64,000 bases of DNA from Solibacillus sp. FSL R7-0682 (GCF_038005985.1 NZ_JBBOUI010000001.1:511001-575000); one strand, 5' to 3'; shown: positions 1-9,374, counted from the stretch's first letter. Numbers and translations: made by a program. Notes: generated from the sequence alone by a model not told the origin.

Positions 1-162
1 ATTTACATTATTTCAATATAGTCTAAATATTTAAAAAATATAAAAATAATAAAAAATATCTAAATTTATTAAAAAATATTGTATTGAAATGTATACTTTT
101 TCCTCTATATACTATAAATTATACAAATTTTATATTTTTTACGTTTTATTACAAATGAAAGG
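1..162. other. AT-rich non-coding region upstream of the peptide ABC operon
   Basis: No coding sequence is visible. The stretch is almost entirely A and T. An imperfectly spaced inverted repeat is present: ATTTCAATA near 10-18 and TATTGAAAT near 81-89. The promoter of the following operon, or the end of a binding-protein gene lying before the window, may be nearby, but no convincing -35/-10 pair can be singled out in such AT-rich DNA. Confidence 0.5.
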
Positions 163-171
163 GTGGGCATA

Positions 172-1065
172 TTGGTTGTACAAACAGAAAAAAATCCTTC
201 TGCCGTGAAAAAAAGTAATCCCCGAATGGAAGCTTTTAGAACATTTATGAAGCGGTTAATGAAAAACAAAGCTGCAGTTGTCGGTGGGGTAATTATTCTA
301 TTAGTCATTTTAATTGGTATTTTTGGTCCATTTATTTTGAAAACTGATCCAAACGCTGTAAACGTGTTGAACAAATTACAAGCACCATCAAAGGATCACT
401 GGTTTGGAACAGATAATTTTGGTCGAGATATTTTTACTCGAATTATTTATGGTACAAAGCTTACATTAACAGTTGGTTTCTTATCGGTTTTAATTGGTGG
501 TGTAATCGGAGTTGTTTTAGGAATTGTTTCAGGTTACTACGGAGGCATGATCGATACGATTACGATGCGTATTATGGATATTTTACTAGCTTTCCCTGGT
601 ATTTTACTAGCACTAGCAATCGTTTCGGTTTTAGGTGGTAGCTTAATTAATGTAATTATAGCAGTCGGGATTTTCTCGGTACCTGCATTTGCTCGAATCG
701 TTCGAGGATCAACATTGCAGGTGAAGAAGCTCGAATATATAGATGCTGTTCGAGCGCTTGGTGCTTCGGACCTGCGAATTATTTTCAAGCATATTTTACC
801 GAATATTCTGTCCCCGATTATTGTTCAGGCAACAATGCGTATTGCGACAGCAATTTTAACAGCATCTGGTCTGGCATATTTAGGTTTAGGTGCTCAGCCA
901 CCTGCAGCAGAGTGGGGAGCAATGTTAAGTGATGGGCGTGCTTACATGCACAATGCAGGGCATATGGTCATATTCCCTGGTGTAATGATTGTTATTGTCG
1001 TTCTAGCATTTAATATTTTCGGTGATGGATTACGAGATGCACTTGATCCAAAAATGAAACAATAG
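172..1065 (+). CDS. Peptide ABC transporter permease, DppC/OppC type
   Basis: Inner-membrane permease of a dipeptide/oligopeptide importer; it pairs with the next gene to form the translocation channel. The product is about 297 residues, with an N-terminal cytoplasmic stretch, a first membrane helix near residue 35, and a binding-protein-dependent transport domain. The EAA-loop region (DAVRALGASDLRIIFKHILPN) and the C-terminal DGLRDALDPKMK motif are typical of the DppC/OppC family. The TTG at 172 is preferred because AAAGGG lies 8 bases upstream; a GTG at 163 sits directly against that site. The gene leads an operon ordered C-B-D-F, the reverse permease order of the classical opp/dpp operons. 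The substrate, di- or oligopeptide, cannot be told from sequence. Confidence 0.9.
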   Translation: MVVQTEKNPSAVKKSNPRMEAFRTFMKRLMKNKAAVVGGVIILLVILIGIFGPFILKTDPNAVNVLNKLQAPSKDHWFGTDNFGRDIFTRIIYGTKLTLTVGFLSVLIGGVIGVVLGIVSGYYGGMIDTITMRIMDILLAFPGILLALAIVSVLGGSLINVIIAVGIFSVPAFARIVRGSTLQVKKLEYIDAVRALGASDLRIIFKHILPNILSPIIVQATMRIATAILTASGLAYLGLGAQPPAAEWGAMLSDGRAYMHNAGHMVIFPGVMIVIVVLAFNIFGDGLRDALDPKMKQ

Positions 1066-1078
1066 GAGGGAATTGTCC

Positions 1079-2035
1079 ATGACTAAGTATATTATTCGCC
1101 GATTATTGCAAACGATTCCCGTCTTACTTGGGGTATCCATTTTAGTATTTTCATTGATGTTCCTTATTCCTGGTGACCCGGCACAAGTAATGGCTGGAGA
1201 AGGTGCATCTAAGCAAACGGTAGAAAATTTACGAGAAAAGCTAGGGTTGAATGACCCTGCTTATGTTCAATATGGTCGTTATTTAAGTAATGCATTGCAA
1301 GGTGATTTAGGAAATTCCGTACGGAGCGGACGCCCTGTAATGGATGAAATTCAAGCGCGATTTTGGGTGACAGTTGAAGTTGCTGTTTATGCAACCATTT
1401 TAGCGGTATTTTTAGGTTTAATCGCAGGAATCATTTCCGCTGTTCGTCATTATACGTTAACGGACGTTTCGATTATGATTATTGCTTTATTTGGTCTATC
1501 GATGCCGAACTTCTGGTTAGGCTTATTATTAATTCAATGGTTTGCATTAGGTAATTTACCATTTGATATTATTAGTTTACCTGACTTTTTAAAAATGCGA
1601 CCGTCTGGTTGGGGCGATTCGTGGCGACAGATTATTTTACCTGTTATTACTCTCGGTACAGGAGGGGCCGCAATTATCGCACGAATGACACGCTCTTCTA
1701 TGCTAGAGGTAATTGGTCAAGATTACATCCGTACAGCACGTGCGAAAGGGGTATCGGAGCGTATTGTTATTTACCGCCATGCACTGAAAAATGCACTTAT
1801 TCCTGTAGTAACTGTCATCGGTTTAGAGTTCGGGGGCTTCTTAGGAGGAGCAGTACTAACAGAATCAATCTTTGCTATAAATGGAATGGGCCGATTAACG
1901 ATCGATGCGATACGTCAGCGTGACTTCCCGGTAGTACAAGGTACGGTACTCGTCATTTCTCTCCTGTTTGTACTTGTAAACTTGTTCGTAGATATTTCTT
2001 ATAAATTCTTAAATAAAAGAATTGACTTAAATTAA
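1079..2035 (+). CDS. Peptide ABC transporter permease, DppB/OppB type
   Basis: Second membrane subunit of the peptide importer, 318 residues from ATG 1079 with GGAGGG 8 bases upstream; an in-frame TTG at 1073 is less likely. The N-terminus (KYIIRRLLQTIPVLLGVSIL) and the IPGDPA motif are signatures of DppB/OppB proteins. The cytoplasmic EAA loop (RTARAKGVSERIVIYRHALK) for docking to the ATPases is present. It follows the C-type permease by 13 bases and precedes the two ATPase genes, so one transcript is expected. The second operon at 52-58 kb carries a paralogue, giving two independent peptide uptake systems in 64 kb. Confidence 0.92.
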   Translation: MTKYIIRRLLQTIPVLLGVSILVFSLMFLIPGDPAQVMAGEGASKQTVENLREKLGLNDPAYVQYGRYLSNALQGDLGNSVRSGRPVMDEIQARFWVTVEVAVYATILAVFLGLIAGIISAVRHYTLTDVSIMIIALFGLSMPNFWLGLLLIQWFALGNLPFDIISLPDFLKMRPSGWGDSWRQIILPVITLGTGGAAIIARMTRSSMLEVIGQDYIRTARAKGVSERIVIYRHALKNALIPVVTVIGLEFGGFLGGAVLTESIFAINGMGRLTIDAIRQRDFPVVQGTVLVISLLFVLVNLFVDISYKFLNKRIDLN

Positions 2036-2060
2036 TTAAAAAAGAAAAGAGGTGTGACCA

Positions 2061-3098
2061 ATGAATGAAATGGAAAATATTTTAGTCGTCAATAATTTAC
2101 AAACATCATTTAGTACAGATGCTGGAGAAGTACGTGCTGTAGATGGTGTTAGTTTTACAGTCCCGAAAGGAAAAACAATAGGAATTGTTGGTGAATCCGG
2201 TTCAGGAAAAAGTATTACGTCATTATCGATATTAAGATTATTAGCTTCAAATGGTAAATCAAAGGGTGGAGAGATACTTTTTAAAGGGAAAGATTTGTTG
2301 AAGCTTTCTGACAAAGCGATGAGAGAGATTCGAGGTAACCAAATTTCGATGATTTTCCAGGAACCTATGACGTCTTTAAACCCAGTATACACAGTCGGGC
2401 AACAAATTAGTGAAACACTAAAAATCCATAAAAAGCTTGGAAAAAAAGAAGCTATACAGCAATCAATCGAAATGCTAAAACTTGTAGGAATTCCATCACC
2501 TGAAAAACGTGTAAAGCAATATCCACATGAGCTTTCAGGAGGGATGCGTCAGCGTGTTATGATCGCTATGGCACTGGCATGTGACCCAGAAATTTTAATT
2601 GCTGATGAGCCTACAACAGCACTTGATGTAACGATTCAAGCACAAATTTTAGAGCTAATTAAAGATCTACAAAATCGTTTAGGCATGTCTGTTATTATGA
2701 TTACCCACGATCTTGGGGTAGTAGCAGAGACATGTGATTTTGTGGCGGTAATGTATGCTGGCCAAGTTGTAGAATATTCAGATGTGCGTTCGCTATTCAA
2801 AAATCCAAAACATCCATACACACTAGGGCTATTAAATTCATTGCCACGTCATGATGTCGATCAAGAACGCTTAATCCCGATTAAAGGGATGGTGCCAAGT
2901 CCACATGAAATGCCAGTTGGTTGCCGATTTGCACCACGCTGTCCTGCTGCAACAGGGCTTTGCCATAATCAAGAGCCAAAATTACTTAATACAGAAGAAG
3001 GTCGTTCAGAGCAAATTCGTTGCTGGATGTACTCAGAAGAATGGGATGGAGAATCGGAGGTGACGCTATATGGCGAAAAAAGAACTGTTAAAAGTTGA
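2061..3098 (+). CDS. Peptide ABC transporter ATP-binding protein, DppD/OppD type
   Basis: Cytoplasmic ATPase that powers the peptide permease. The Walker A motif GESGSGKS lies near residue 45, the signature LSGGMRQR near 155, Walker B is [12 protein letters not shown] and the H-loop is MITHDLG. A C-terminal oligopeptide-transport extension contains the cysteine-rich segment [15 protein letters not shown], which in this family can carry an Fe-S cluster. Length (345 residues) is normal. The start ATG 2061 has AAAGAGGTG upstream. The 3' end overlaps the start of the next ATPase gene by 29 bases, which suggests translational coupling. Confidence 0.93.
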   Translation: MNEMENILVVNNLQTSFSTDAGEVRAVDGVSFTVPKGKTIGIVGESGSGKSITSLSILRLLASNGKSKGGEILFKGKDLLKLSDKAMREIRGNQISMIFQEPMTSLNPVYTVGQQISETLKIHKKLGKKEAIQQSIEMLKLVGIPSPEKRVKQYPHELSGGMRQRVMIAMALACDPEILIADEPTTALDVTIQAQILELIKDLQNRLGMSVIMITHDLGVVAETCDFVAVMYAGQVVEYSDVRSLFKNPKHPYTLGLLNSLPRHDVDQERLIPIKGMVPSPHEMPVGCRFAPRCPAATGLCHNQEPKLLNTEEGRSEQIRCWMYSEEWDGESEVTLYGEKRTVKS

Positions 3099-4083
3099 GG
3101 GGTTAAAGCAATACTTCCCTATTAAAGGTGGTTTTTTAGGGCGTACAGTGAATCACGTTAAAGCGGTCGATGATATTTCCTTTACCGTATATGAAGGGGA
3201 AACAGTAAGTATCGTAGGTGAATCAGGATGTGGTAAATCGACAACAGGTCGTGCGATTTTACGTCTTGAAGAACCGACAGATGGATCCGTAACCTTTCAA
3301 GGTACTGACATTACGAAAATATCAAAGGGGGAAATGCGTAAGTATCGTAAGGATTTACAAATCATTTTCCAAGATCCGTATGCTTCTATTAACCCGAGGC
3401 AAACTGTTGCAAGTGTTTTAAATGAAGCAATGCACATTCAAAATGTATTACCACCGGATCAACGTCGAGCACGTATTGAACAATTGCTCGAAACAGTAGG
3501 ATTACGTCCATATCAAGCAGACCGTTATCCACACGAATTCTCAGGTGGTCAGCGTCAGCGTATCGGGATTGCACGTGCCTTATCGGTAGATCCAAAATTA
3601 ATTATTTGTGACGAAGCGGTATCAGCACTAGATGTGTCCATTCAAGCACAAGTATTAAATTTATTAGAAGAACTACAGGATGAATATGGATTAACTTACT
3701 TATTTATCTCTCATGACTTAGGGGTAGTACGCCATATTTCTGACCGTATTATTGTAATGTATTTAGGTAAAATTGTGGAAATTGCAGATAAGCATAGCTT
3801 GTTTGAAAACCCACAACATCCGTATACAAAAGCGCTCTTATCAGCGATACCTGTGCCCGACCCAGATGCGGTGAAAAATCGGATCGTATTAAAAGGTGAT
3901 GTACCTTCACCAATTGATCCGCCAACAGGCTGCCGTTTCCATACTCGTTGTCCATTTGCGACGGATAGATGTCGTAAAGAAGAACCGGAACTTCGTACTA
4001 CAAGATTAATGAAAGATACACATGAGGCTGCATGTCACCACATGGAAGAAATCTCTTCTGGACAAATGGCAGTAAAACAATAA
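3070..4083 (+). CDS. Peptide ABC transporter ATP-binding protein, DppF/OppF type
   Basis: Partner ATPase of the DppD/OppD-type subunit; the two form the heterodimeric motor. It has Walker [10 protein letters not shown], signature [10 protein letters not shown], Walker [13 protein letters not shown] and the C-terminal [15 protein letters not shown] segment. In Walker B the usual DEP is DEA here, a tolerated change in this family; the second-operon paralogue has DEP. Length is 337 residues. It is the last gene of the operon and is followed by a strong terminator at 4105-4149. No solute-binding protein is encoded within this operon, so the receptor must lie before the window or be supplied from elsewhere. 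Confidence 0.92.
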   Translation: MAKKELLKVEGLKQYFPIKGGFLGRTVNHVKAVDDISFTVYEGETVSIVGESGCGKSTTGRAILRLEEPTDGSVTFQGTDITKISKGEMRKYRKDLQIIFQDPYASINPRQTVASVLNEAMHIQNVLPPDQRRARIEQLLETVGLRPYQADRYPHEFSGGQRQRIGIARALSVDPKLIICDEAVSALDVSIQAQVLNLLEELQDEYGLTYLFISHDLGVVRHISDRIIVMYLGKIVEIADKHSLFENPQHPYTKALLSAIPVPDPDAVKNRIVLKGDVPSPIDPPTGCRFHTRCPFATDRCRKEEPELRTTRLMKDTHEAACHHMEEISSGQMAVKQ

Positions 4084-4104
4084 AACGTGGGGGAATTTTC
4101 CCGT

Positions 4105-4149
4105 AAAACCATATTATGCGAATGTCTGTTCGTGTAATGTGGTTTTTTT
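4105..4149 (+). terminator. Intrinsic terminator after first peptide operon
   Basis: AAAACC...GGTTTT hairpin with inner paired blocks ATTA/TAAT and CGAA/TTCG, followed by seven T. It ends the first peptide ABC operon before sbcD. Confidence 0.85.
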
Positions 4150-4196
4150 GTATTATGTCATGTAAACTAGGAGTAATTGAGATAGGAGGCGTAATC

Positions 4197-5375
4197 ATGA
4201 AAATATTTCATACAGCAGATTGGCATTTAGGAAAGCTTGTACAGGGTGTTTCAATGACGACAGATCAACAGTTTATATTGCAGCAATTTATCGAGGAAAT
4301 TCAAATTGAAAAACCAGATGTAATTATTATTGCAGGCGATTTATATGATCGCTCGGTACCGCCAACCGATGCGATTCAATTGTTAAATAAAACGTTCAAG
4401 CAAATTTTAATCGATGAAAAAACACCTATTGTTGCAATCGCTGGAAACCATGATAGCGCCACTCGTTTGAATTTTGGTAGTGATTTAATGAAGGCAAGTG
4501 GCCTTCATATGATTGGGCATTTAGAGAAATTTATAGAGCCTGTCATTTTGCATGATGAATACGGGGAAGTTCATTTTTATTTAGTTCCATTCGCGGAGCC
4601 ATCAACTGTACGTACTATTTTTGAGGACGACAGCATCACAACTCACGAAGCTGCCATGACAAAAATTATTGGACAAATAAACGAAAATTTAGATGAAACA
4701 AAGCGTAATATTATTGTTGCTCATGCCTTTGTTACAAAAGATGGTATGCCGGAACCGAATACGAGCGATTCAGAACGAAAACTAACAATAGGTGGTACGG
4801 AATGTATTAATTCTTCCTTGTTCGCGCCGTTTTGTTATACAGCACTTGGCCATTTACACCAGGCGCATTTTGTTGCGAATGAGACAATTCAATATGCTGG
4901 GTCACCATTAAAATATTCTGAATCAGAAGTAACGCACAAAAAAGGTTTTTTAATTGTGGATATAGATAAAGATGGACAAGTGACAGTTGAAAAAAAACTA
5001 CTAAAGCCAAAACGAGAAATGCGAATTGTAACAGGTGAGTTAGATGAAATTTTACAGCATCCTCGCGATGAGGATTATGTATTTGTGAAGTTAACTGATG
5101 ATAGTTATGTGAAGGGTGCAGTTGAGTTAATACGTACCGTTTATCCGAATGCGTTGCATATAGAAAGAACTTCCGTATATCGCCAAATTGAACAACAAAC
5201 ATCAACAATGAACCGTGTACAAATGGATGATTCAGAGCTGTTTGAATTATTTTATACAGAAATGACAGGGAATGAATTAAGCAGTGAAATAAAGGCCATT
5301 TATACGGATGTATTACAGCAACTGGCTGATAGTGAACGCGAAAAGCAGGAGGTGCTAGTACATGAAGCCGATTAA
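4197..5375 (+). CDS. sbcD: Nuclease SbcCD subunit D
   Basis: Mre11-family Mn-dependent nuclease subunit of SbcCD, which cuts hairpins and protein-blocked DNA ends. Start ATG 4197 has ATAGGAGG upstream; the upstream extension in the open frame runs through the terminator and is not coding. The 392-residue product begins KIFHTADWHLGK with metal-binding D8 and H10, followed by GDLYDR, GNHD (phosphodiesterase motif III) and GHLHQAH near residue 220. The C-terminal half contains the capping domain that docks to SbcC. sbcC begins 14 bases before the sbcD stop, so the two are translationally coupled. Confidence 0.95.
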   Translation: MKIFHTADWHLGKLVQGVSMTTDQQFILQQFIEEIQIEKPDVIIIAGDLYDRSVPPTDAIQLLNKTFKQILIDEKTPIVAIAGNHDSATRLNFGSDLMKASGLHMIGHLEKFIEPVILHDEYGEVHFYLVPFAEPSTVRTIFEDDSITTHEAAMTKIIGQINENLDETKRNIIVAHAFVTKDGMPEPNTSDSERKLTIGGTECINSSLFAPFCYTALGHLHQAHFVANETIQYAGSPLKYSESEVTHKKGFLIVDIDKDGQVTVEKKLLKPKREMRIVTGELDEILQHPRDEDYVFVKLTDDSYVKGAVELIRTVYPNALHIERTSVYRQIEQQTSTMNRVQMDDSELFELFYTEMTGNELSSEIKAIYTDVLQQLADSEREKQEVLVHEAD

Positions 5376-8300
5376 ATTAATGATGACAGCGTTTGGACCT
5401 TATAAGGAAAGAGAAGTAATTGATTTTACTAAGCTACATGAGCATGGCATTTTCGTCATTTCTGGTTCAACGGGTGCAGGAAAAACAACGATTTTTGATG
5501 CAATTACTTTTGCCCTTTATGATGCAGGAAGTGGGGAAGATCGTGAAAAATCTTTGTTTTTGCGTAGTGATTTTGCTGATGCTTCTGTAGATACCGAAGT
5601 GGAATTAGTTTTTGAAGTAAGAAATCGTATTTATCGTATTTGGCGTAAATTTGGACATGATGGTACTGGGGCGAAACGTGAATTTTATGATATCACAGGT
5701 GGTCAAAATGAACCGGTAGTCGAAAAGTTTCAAGTAAAACTTGTACAATCAAAGGTAGAAGAATTAATTGGCTTAACTCAGTCCCAGTTCAATCAAATTG
5801 TCATGCTACCACAAGGTGAATTTCAAAAACTCCTTACTTCAGAATCGAAACAAAAAGAAGAGATTTTTAGAAAAATCTTCAAAACAGAGCGCTTTACAAA
5901 GATGGTGGAATTATTAAGAGACAAAAAGCGTCTTGCAGAAAAAACATTTGAACAGGCGAAGATGCAGCAAGAGCATACGATTTATGAAATACAGTCAAGA
6001 CTACCTGAAAGACAATCGGACCTTTTTTTACTTATAAACAATGAACATATTAATATGTACCAAGTAGAGCAAGCGTTACAGCAAGAGCAATTATTTTATG
6101 AATTACAGGCAACTGAGCTAAAGGAACAGTATGAGCTTTTGAAGCAGCAACTAAAAAAAATAAATGAAGCATTTAGTGAGCAAAAACTTTTGAATGAGCG
6201 AATTGAAAAGTACCAACAGCGAAAGCAACAATTAATTCAATTGGAGCAACAGGAAAGCTATTACAAAGAGCAGGCAAAACGAATTGAGCTTGCAATAAAA
6301 GCGAACCAAATTGAGCCACTTGAACGTGATTATAAAAAGGCAAAAGAACAGCATAAACAGGCTACGTCAAAATGGAGCACAGCTTTATCGGAGCATGAGA
6401 ATGCACAAAAGCAGCTTCATCTAGCACAGCAAAATTATGACGAGCAGCGTCAATATGAACCACTGTTAGCGAAGTATACAAAAAATATTTCGCAGCTAGA
6501 ACAAATTGTACCGATCTACCAGTCAATTAATAATTTGCGTGAAAATGTGGAGAAGCTTTTAAAGGAACAGCAAAATGCAACTCGATTATTTGAAAAGCTG
6601 ACTTCAGAAGAACAAAATGTGAAAGAAATACATCGCAACCAGCAACAGACAGTAAAGGAATTGGAGGAATCTGTAGCAGATTATCAAAGTATTTATGAGC
6701 TGCATGCTGATATCGTACGTAAGGTAGAGCTTGTTCAAGAAGCTCAACAATTACAACAATCGGTACAAAACTTACAAAAGGAAGCAGCCGAAAAAAAAAT
6801 GATTACAGAACAACTTCAACATGAAGTGAACGAGCTAGAATTACAAGTTCGTGCCAATCATGCTGCTTTGTTAGCCTCTATGTTACAGGAAGGGGAAGCT
6901 TGTCCAGTTTGTGGTAGCTTAGAGCATCCAGTTATTCATCAAGGATCAGCGACAGAGGTTGAACAGAATGGGATGGAGGAACTTCAAAAGCGTTCTCAAA
7001 TTGCCTTACAAATATATTATCAAGTCAACTCCAAATTAGAAGTAGAGCAAAAAGCATTACAAGTGAAAATGCAACAACTTACCGATATAAACTTGTCGAC
7101 CGACGCATTAATACAATACGAGCAGCAGCGCAATGTATATAAAGAGCAATTACAGCAAATTAAACATAGACAGCAACAATTGCAGGAACAGAAGCAAAAG
7201 CTCGAACAGTTTGAAAAGCAGGCGGAAACTTTACACATACGGTTAGAAAAAGGCCGTTCGATTGTGGCCCAATTAACAACCCAATTAGCACAGGAACAAG
7301 GGAAATTAGAGCAAAGTGAAAAATCCCTTCTTCCACAATTCGAATCAGTAAAGCAGGTTATGTTAGCGTTGTCACAAGAACAGGAAAAATACGACTCCTT
7401 AAAACGACGAATCGAACAAACTACATTACAACTTCAACAGGCTCAATTAGATGAAAAAACAAATGCTGTTAATTTACAACATGCAAAGAACCGTAATGTA
7501 GAATTTGAGCAAGAGGAGTTGTTAACTTATAACCGATTTAACGAAGCACTTCAATGCGAGCATTTTGATGAAGAAAGCTACCGTAATGCGCTCTTATCAG
7601 TGGATACACAGCAACAAATACGACTAGCAATTGAACAATTTAAACAAAATCTGCATACGTTAACAGTGCAATTAGCTGAAGACAAGCCGTATCTTGAAGA
7701 GAAAGCATTAGTTGATTTAACGGATTGGGAACAACAAATTAGTGAGCTAACCGAGAAAGTAGAAAAGTTCTATGCAGATTTCAAATTAGCACAGTTTTAC
7801 GTTGAACAATGCCAAGCAACGCAGGAAAAATTAATGCAAGTGGCGGAGCAAATTGAAGAGTATAAGTCTAAGCTTATGCAGGTAGAACATGTCTATGATT
7901 TAATACGTGGTCAAAATGAAGCAAAAATCTCTTTTGAACGTTTTGCCCAAATTGGCTATTTAGAAATGGTTACGCATGCTGCGAATGAGCGTCTCCGTAT
8001 TTTATCAAACGGGCAATACTTCTTGAAGTCTACAGGAAGGAAAGAAGGAAATGCGCAAAGCGGGTTAAGTATAGATGTATTCGATAGTAATACAGGTCAA
8101 ACACGTGACGTGAAAACCTTATCGGGTGGTGAAAAGTTTAACGCCTCATTAGCATTAGCATTAGGGATGGCAGACGTCATTCAAAGTGTACAAGGCAGTG
8201 TCCATATTGATACGATGTTTATTGATGAAGGTTTTGGGACATTAGATGAAGAGGCATTAAGACGCGCCATTGACATTCTCATCGATTTACAGCAAACAGG

Positions 8301-8415
8301 TAGATTAATTGGTGTAATCTCTCACGTAGCCGAATTAAAAGCTGCAATGCCTGCCATTTTACAAGTTCAAAAACTAAAAGAAGGACATAGTCGAACTGAG
8401 ATTATTGTTAAGTAA
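5362..8415 (+). CDS. sbcC: Nuclease SbcCD subunit C (Rad50-like ATPase)
   Basis: Rad50-type SMC ATPase, 1017 residues. The N-terminal half-ATPase carries Walker A GSTGAGKTT near residue 35 and the Q-loop region QIVMLPQGEF. Long Gln/Glu/Lys-rich coiled coils flank a zinc hook CPVCG at residues 514-518, where two molecules join through zinc. The C-terminal half-ATPase has the signature TLSGGEKF, Walker B DTMFIDEGFGTLDE and an H-loop (GVISHV). With SbcD it processes DNA ends in repair and replication. It overlaps sbcD by 14 bases. The organism-typical use of AAG/CAA-rich coiled coil explains the low-complexity stretches. No truncation is seen. Confidence 0.95.
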   Translation: MKPIKLMMTAFGPYKEREVIDFTKLHEHGIFVISGSTGAGKTTIFDAITFALYDAGSGEDREKSLFLRSDFADASVDTEVELVFEVRNRIYRIWRKFGHDGTGAKREFYDITGGQNEPVVEKFQVKLVQSKVEELIGLTQSQFNQIVMLPQGEFQKLLTSESKQKEEIFRKIFKTERFTKMVELLRDKKRLAEKTFEQAKMQQEHTIYEIQSRLPERQSDLFLLINNEHINMYQVEQALQQEQLFYELQATELKEQYELLKQQLKKINEAFSEQKLLNERIEKYQQRKQQLIQLEQQESYYKEQAKRIELAIKANQIEPLERDYKKAKEQHKQATSKWSTALSEHENAQKQLHLAQQNYDEQRQYEPLLAKYTKNISQLEQIVPIYQSINNLRENVEKLLKEQQNATRLFEKLTSEEQNVKEIHRNQQQTVKELEESVADYQSIYELHADIVRKVELVQEAQQLQQSVQNLQKEAAEKKMITEQLQHEVNELELQVRANHAALLASMLQEGEACPVCGSLEHPVIHQGSATEVEQNGMEELQKRSQIALQIYYQVNSKLEVEQKALQVKMQQLTDINLSTDALIQYEQQRNVYKEQLQQIKHRQQQLQEQKQKLEQFEKQAETLHIRLEKGRSIVAQLTTQLAQEQGKLEQSEKSLLPQFESVKQVMLALSQEQEKYDSLKRRIEQTTLQLQQAQLDEKTNAVNLQHAKNRNVEFEQEELLTYNRFNEALQCEHFDEESYRNALLSVDTQQQIRLAIEQFKQNLHTLTVQLAEDKPYLEEKALVDLTDWEQQISELTEKVEKFYADFKLAQFYVEQCQATQEKLMQVAEQIEEYKSKLMQVEHVYDLIRGQNEAKISFERFAQIGYLEMVTHAANERLRILSNGQYFLKSTGRKEGNAQSGLSIDVFDSNTGQTRDVKTLSGGEKFNASLALALGMADVIQSVQGSVHIDTMFIDEGFGTLDEEALRRAIDILIDLQQTGRLIGVISHVAELKAAMPAILQVQKLKEGHSRTEIIVK

Positions 8416-8424
8416 AGCTTGCTT

Positions 8425-8580
8425 GAGATAATCGAAACATTAATTAATTCGTTCATAAGCGAAAGAGGTCACGCCATCGGAAAGCGTTCCCGCGAAGGAA
8501 ATCAATTACAAAAAAACATCATTTTTCTCACTCGAGAAAAATGATGTTTTGGTTTTGTCCCAGCCTCTTTTTTCGGTGCG
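8425..8580. repeat. Dispersed-repeat-like block (GGCTGGGAC type) with strong hairpin
   Basis: Read on the minus strand this block starts GAGGCTGGGACAAAAC, passes a 15-bp perfect hairpin (8515-8548), and continues with a GC-rich stretch containing CGCGGGAACGCTTTCC. GGCTGGGACA-type blocks and CGCGGGAA/GCTTTCC blocks resemble short intergenic repeats of Bacillales. Only this one copy is seen in the window. The repeat assignment is from memory of such families and needs a genome-wide search. Confidence 0.4.
8515..8552. terminator. Terminator hairpin after sbcC
   Basis: Fifteen-base perfect arms (8515-8529 and 8534-8548) with a 4-base loop, preceded by A and followed by T runs on the plus strand. 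It can end sbcDC on the plus strand and the small gene on the minus strand. Confidence 0.75.
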
Positions 8581-8615
8581 CTTGGACGTTTTTGTTATTT
8601 CTCACCTTAACATGT

Positions 8616-8744
8616 TTAACGTCGTGGCATACGTGGAGTACTTGGTGATTTTGCTACTGATTTTTTATCAATAACCTTTTTAATAATTGGATAAAGAATA
8701 GGTCCGTATTTTATCGCTGTTTGAATAATTTTTTTGATTTTCAA
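8616..8744 (-). CDS. 42-residue basic small protein, unknown function
   Basis: A short open frame read on the minus strand starts at TTG 8744, with AAGGAG 7-8 bases upstream, and ends with TAA at 8616. The product has an amphipathic, Ile/Lys-rich first half (start KIKKIIQTAIKYGPILYPII) and a tail rich in Ser, Pro and Arg ending PRMPRR. There is no signal peptide or clear membrane helix. The coding evidence is the good ribosome binding site, a stop soon followed by the hairpin block, and a hydrophobic/basic pattern typical of real small Bacillales proteins. It probably lies in the same unit as, or just downstream of, the DUF4870 gene. Function is unknown. Confidence 0.65.
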   Translation of the reverse strand: MKIKKIIQTAIKYGPILYPIIKKVIDKKSVAKSPSTPRMPRR

Positions 8745-8810
8745 TGCGAGCACTCCTTCATTTGTCCGATATTAGTAGCAATATACCCAATAAATGAACA
8801 AACATAAACA

Positions 8811-9134
8811 TTAGCGTAATACTTTTATCGCCTGGACTAAGTTCCAAATTGCTAGTATAAATGTAAAAATCGAATAGAGGATAAATGCAATAATAAAAAC
8901 ATAGAAAAATGAATCCCCAGTAGAATCAAATGAAACCATAAATGCAGAAGTAAAGAACACAATAACGAAAATAATACCTAAAATGATTGGGATAATATGA
9001 GATATTAATGCACGCTTAGCATGGTGTCTTACAAGGTCTTCTTTACTGACAAAAAACAATACAATTGGCACAATAAATGGTGCAAAGAAGAAGCTTAAAT
9101 AGCCTAATGCGCTTAACCCTTTTGATTGATCCAT
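8811..9134 (-). CDS. DUF4870 family membrane protein
   Basis: Integral membrane protein of 107 residues, start ATG 9134 with AAGGAG 8 bases upstream; the in-frame GTG 9143 lies too close to that site. The N-terminus (DQSKGLSALGYLSFFFAPFIVPIV) is the DUF4870 hallmark: an Asn/Gln-rich start, then a helix ending in a Pro-rich turn. It is followed by SKEDLVRHHAKRA, with the conserved His-Ala-Lys, and two further helices. The biochemical role of DUF4870 is not known. It is transcribed towards the small 42-residue gene and away from thiT. Confidence 0.85.
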   Translation of the reverse strand: MDQSKGLSALGYLSFFFAPFIVPIVLFFVSKEDLVRHHAKRALISHIIPIILGIIFVIVFFTSAFMVSFDSTGDSFFYVFIIAFILYSIFTFILAIWNLVQAIKVLR

Positions 9135-9207
9135 TGTAATCACTCCTTTTCCTTTTATACGAAAAACGTATTAATTGGTTTCAAAAATAGAATATTAATT
9201 TATGGTC

Positions 9208-9236
9208 TTGTAAATTGTGGTACTATTCGGTACAAT
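9208..9236 (+). promoter_or_regulatory. Sigma-A promoter of the thiT leader
   Basis: TTGTAA at 9208-9213 and TACAAT at 9231-9236 with a 17-base spacer. The predicted start lies about 20 bases before the TPP aptamer. Confidence 0.6.
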
Positions 9237-9265
9237 GAGCTTGTTCAAACAATAAAAATTAGATG

Positions 9266-9358
9266 TACCACAAGGGGGGCCGAGTTAGTCGGCTGAGATT
9301 GCGCACGATTGCGCTGACTCTTTGAACCTGTAAGTTAACACTTGCGTAGGGATGTGGA
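9266..9358 (+). ncRNA. TPP riboswitch (THI element)
   Basis: The aptamer shows the THI-box order: a GGGGG 5' arm, the CTGAGAT core at 9293-9299, CTTTGAACCTG at 9320-9330, then GTTAACACTTGCG and the closing GTAGGGATGTGG. Thiamine pyrophosphate binding is expected to favour the terminator hairpin at 9375-9412 and so switch off thiT. Context (thiamine transporter directly downstream) fits exactly. Confidence 0.95.
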
Positions 9359-9374
9359 TAGAAACCGACTGTTC

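Noticed and set aside
1..160. CodY box upstream of the first peptide operon
   Set aside because: AATTTTATATTTTTT fits only the left half of the motif; the region is so AT-rich that such matches arise by chance.
1609..1923. 104-codon plus-strand frame inside the first DppB/OppB-type gene
   Set aside because: Shifted-frame shadow of a well-supported permease; composition (Tyr/Cys/Arg-rich) is unlike a real protein.
4116..4196. N-terminal extension of SbcD in the same frame
   Set aside because: It runs through the T run and arm of the preceding terminator; a strong ribosome site precedes ATG 4197, which starts the conserved KIFHTADWHLGK.
4807..5208. 133-codon frame opposite sbcD
   Set aside because: Lies fully inside sbcD on the other strand, has no ribosome site and gives a low-complexity His/Leu product.
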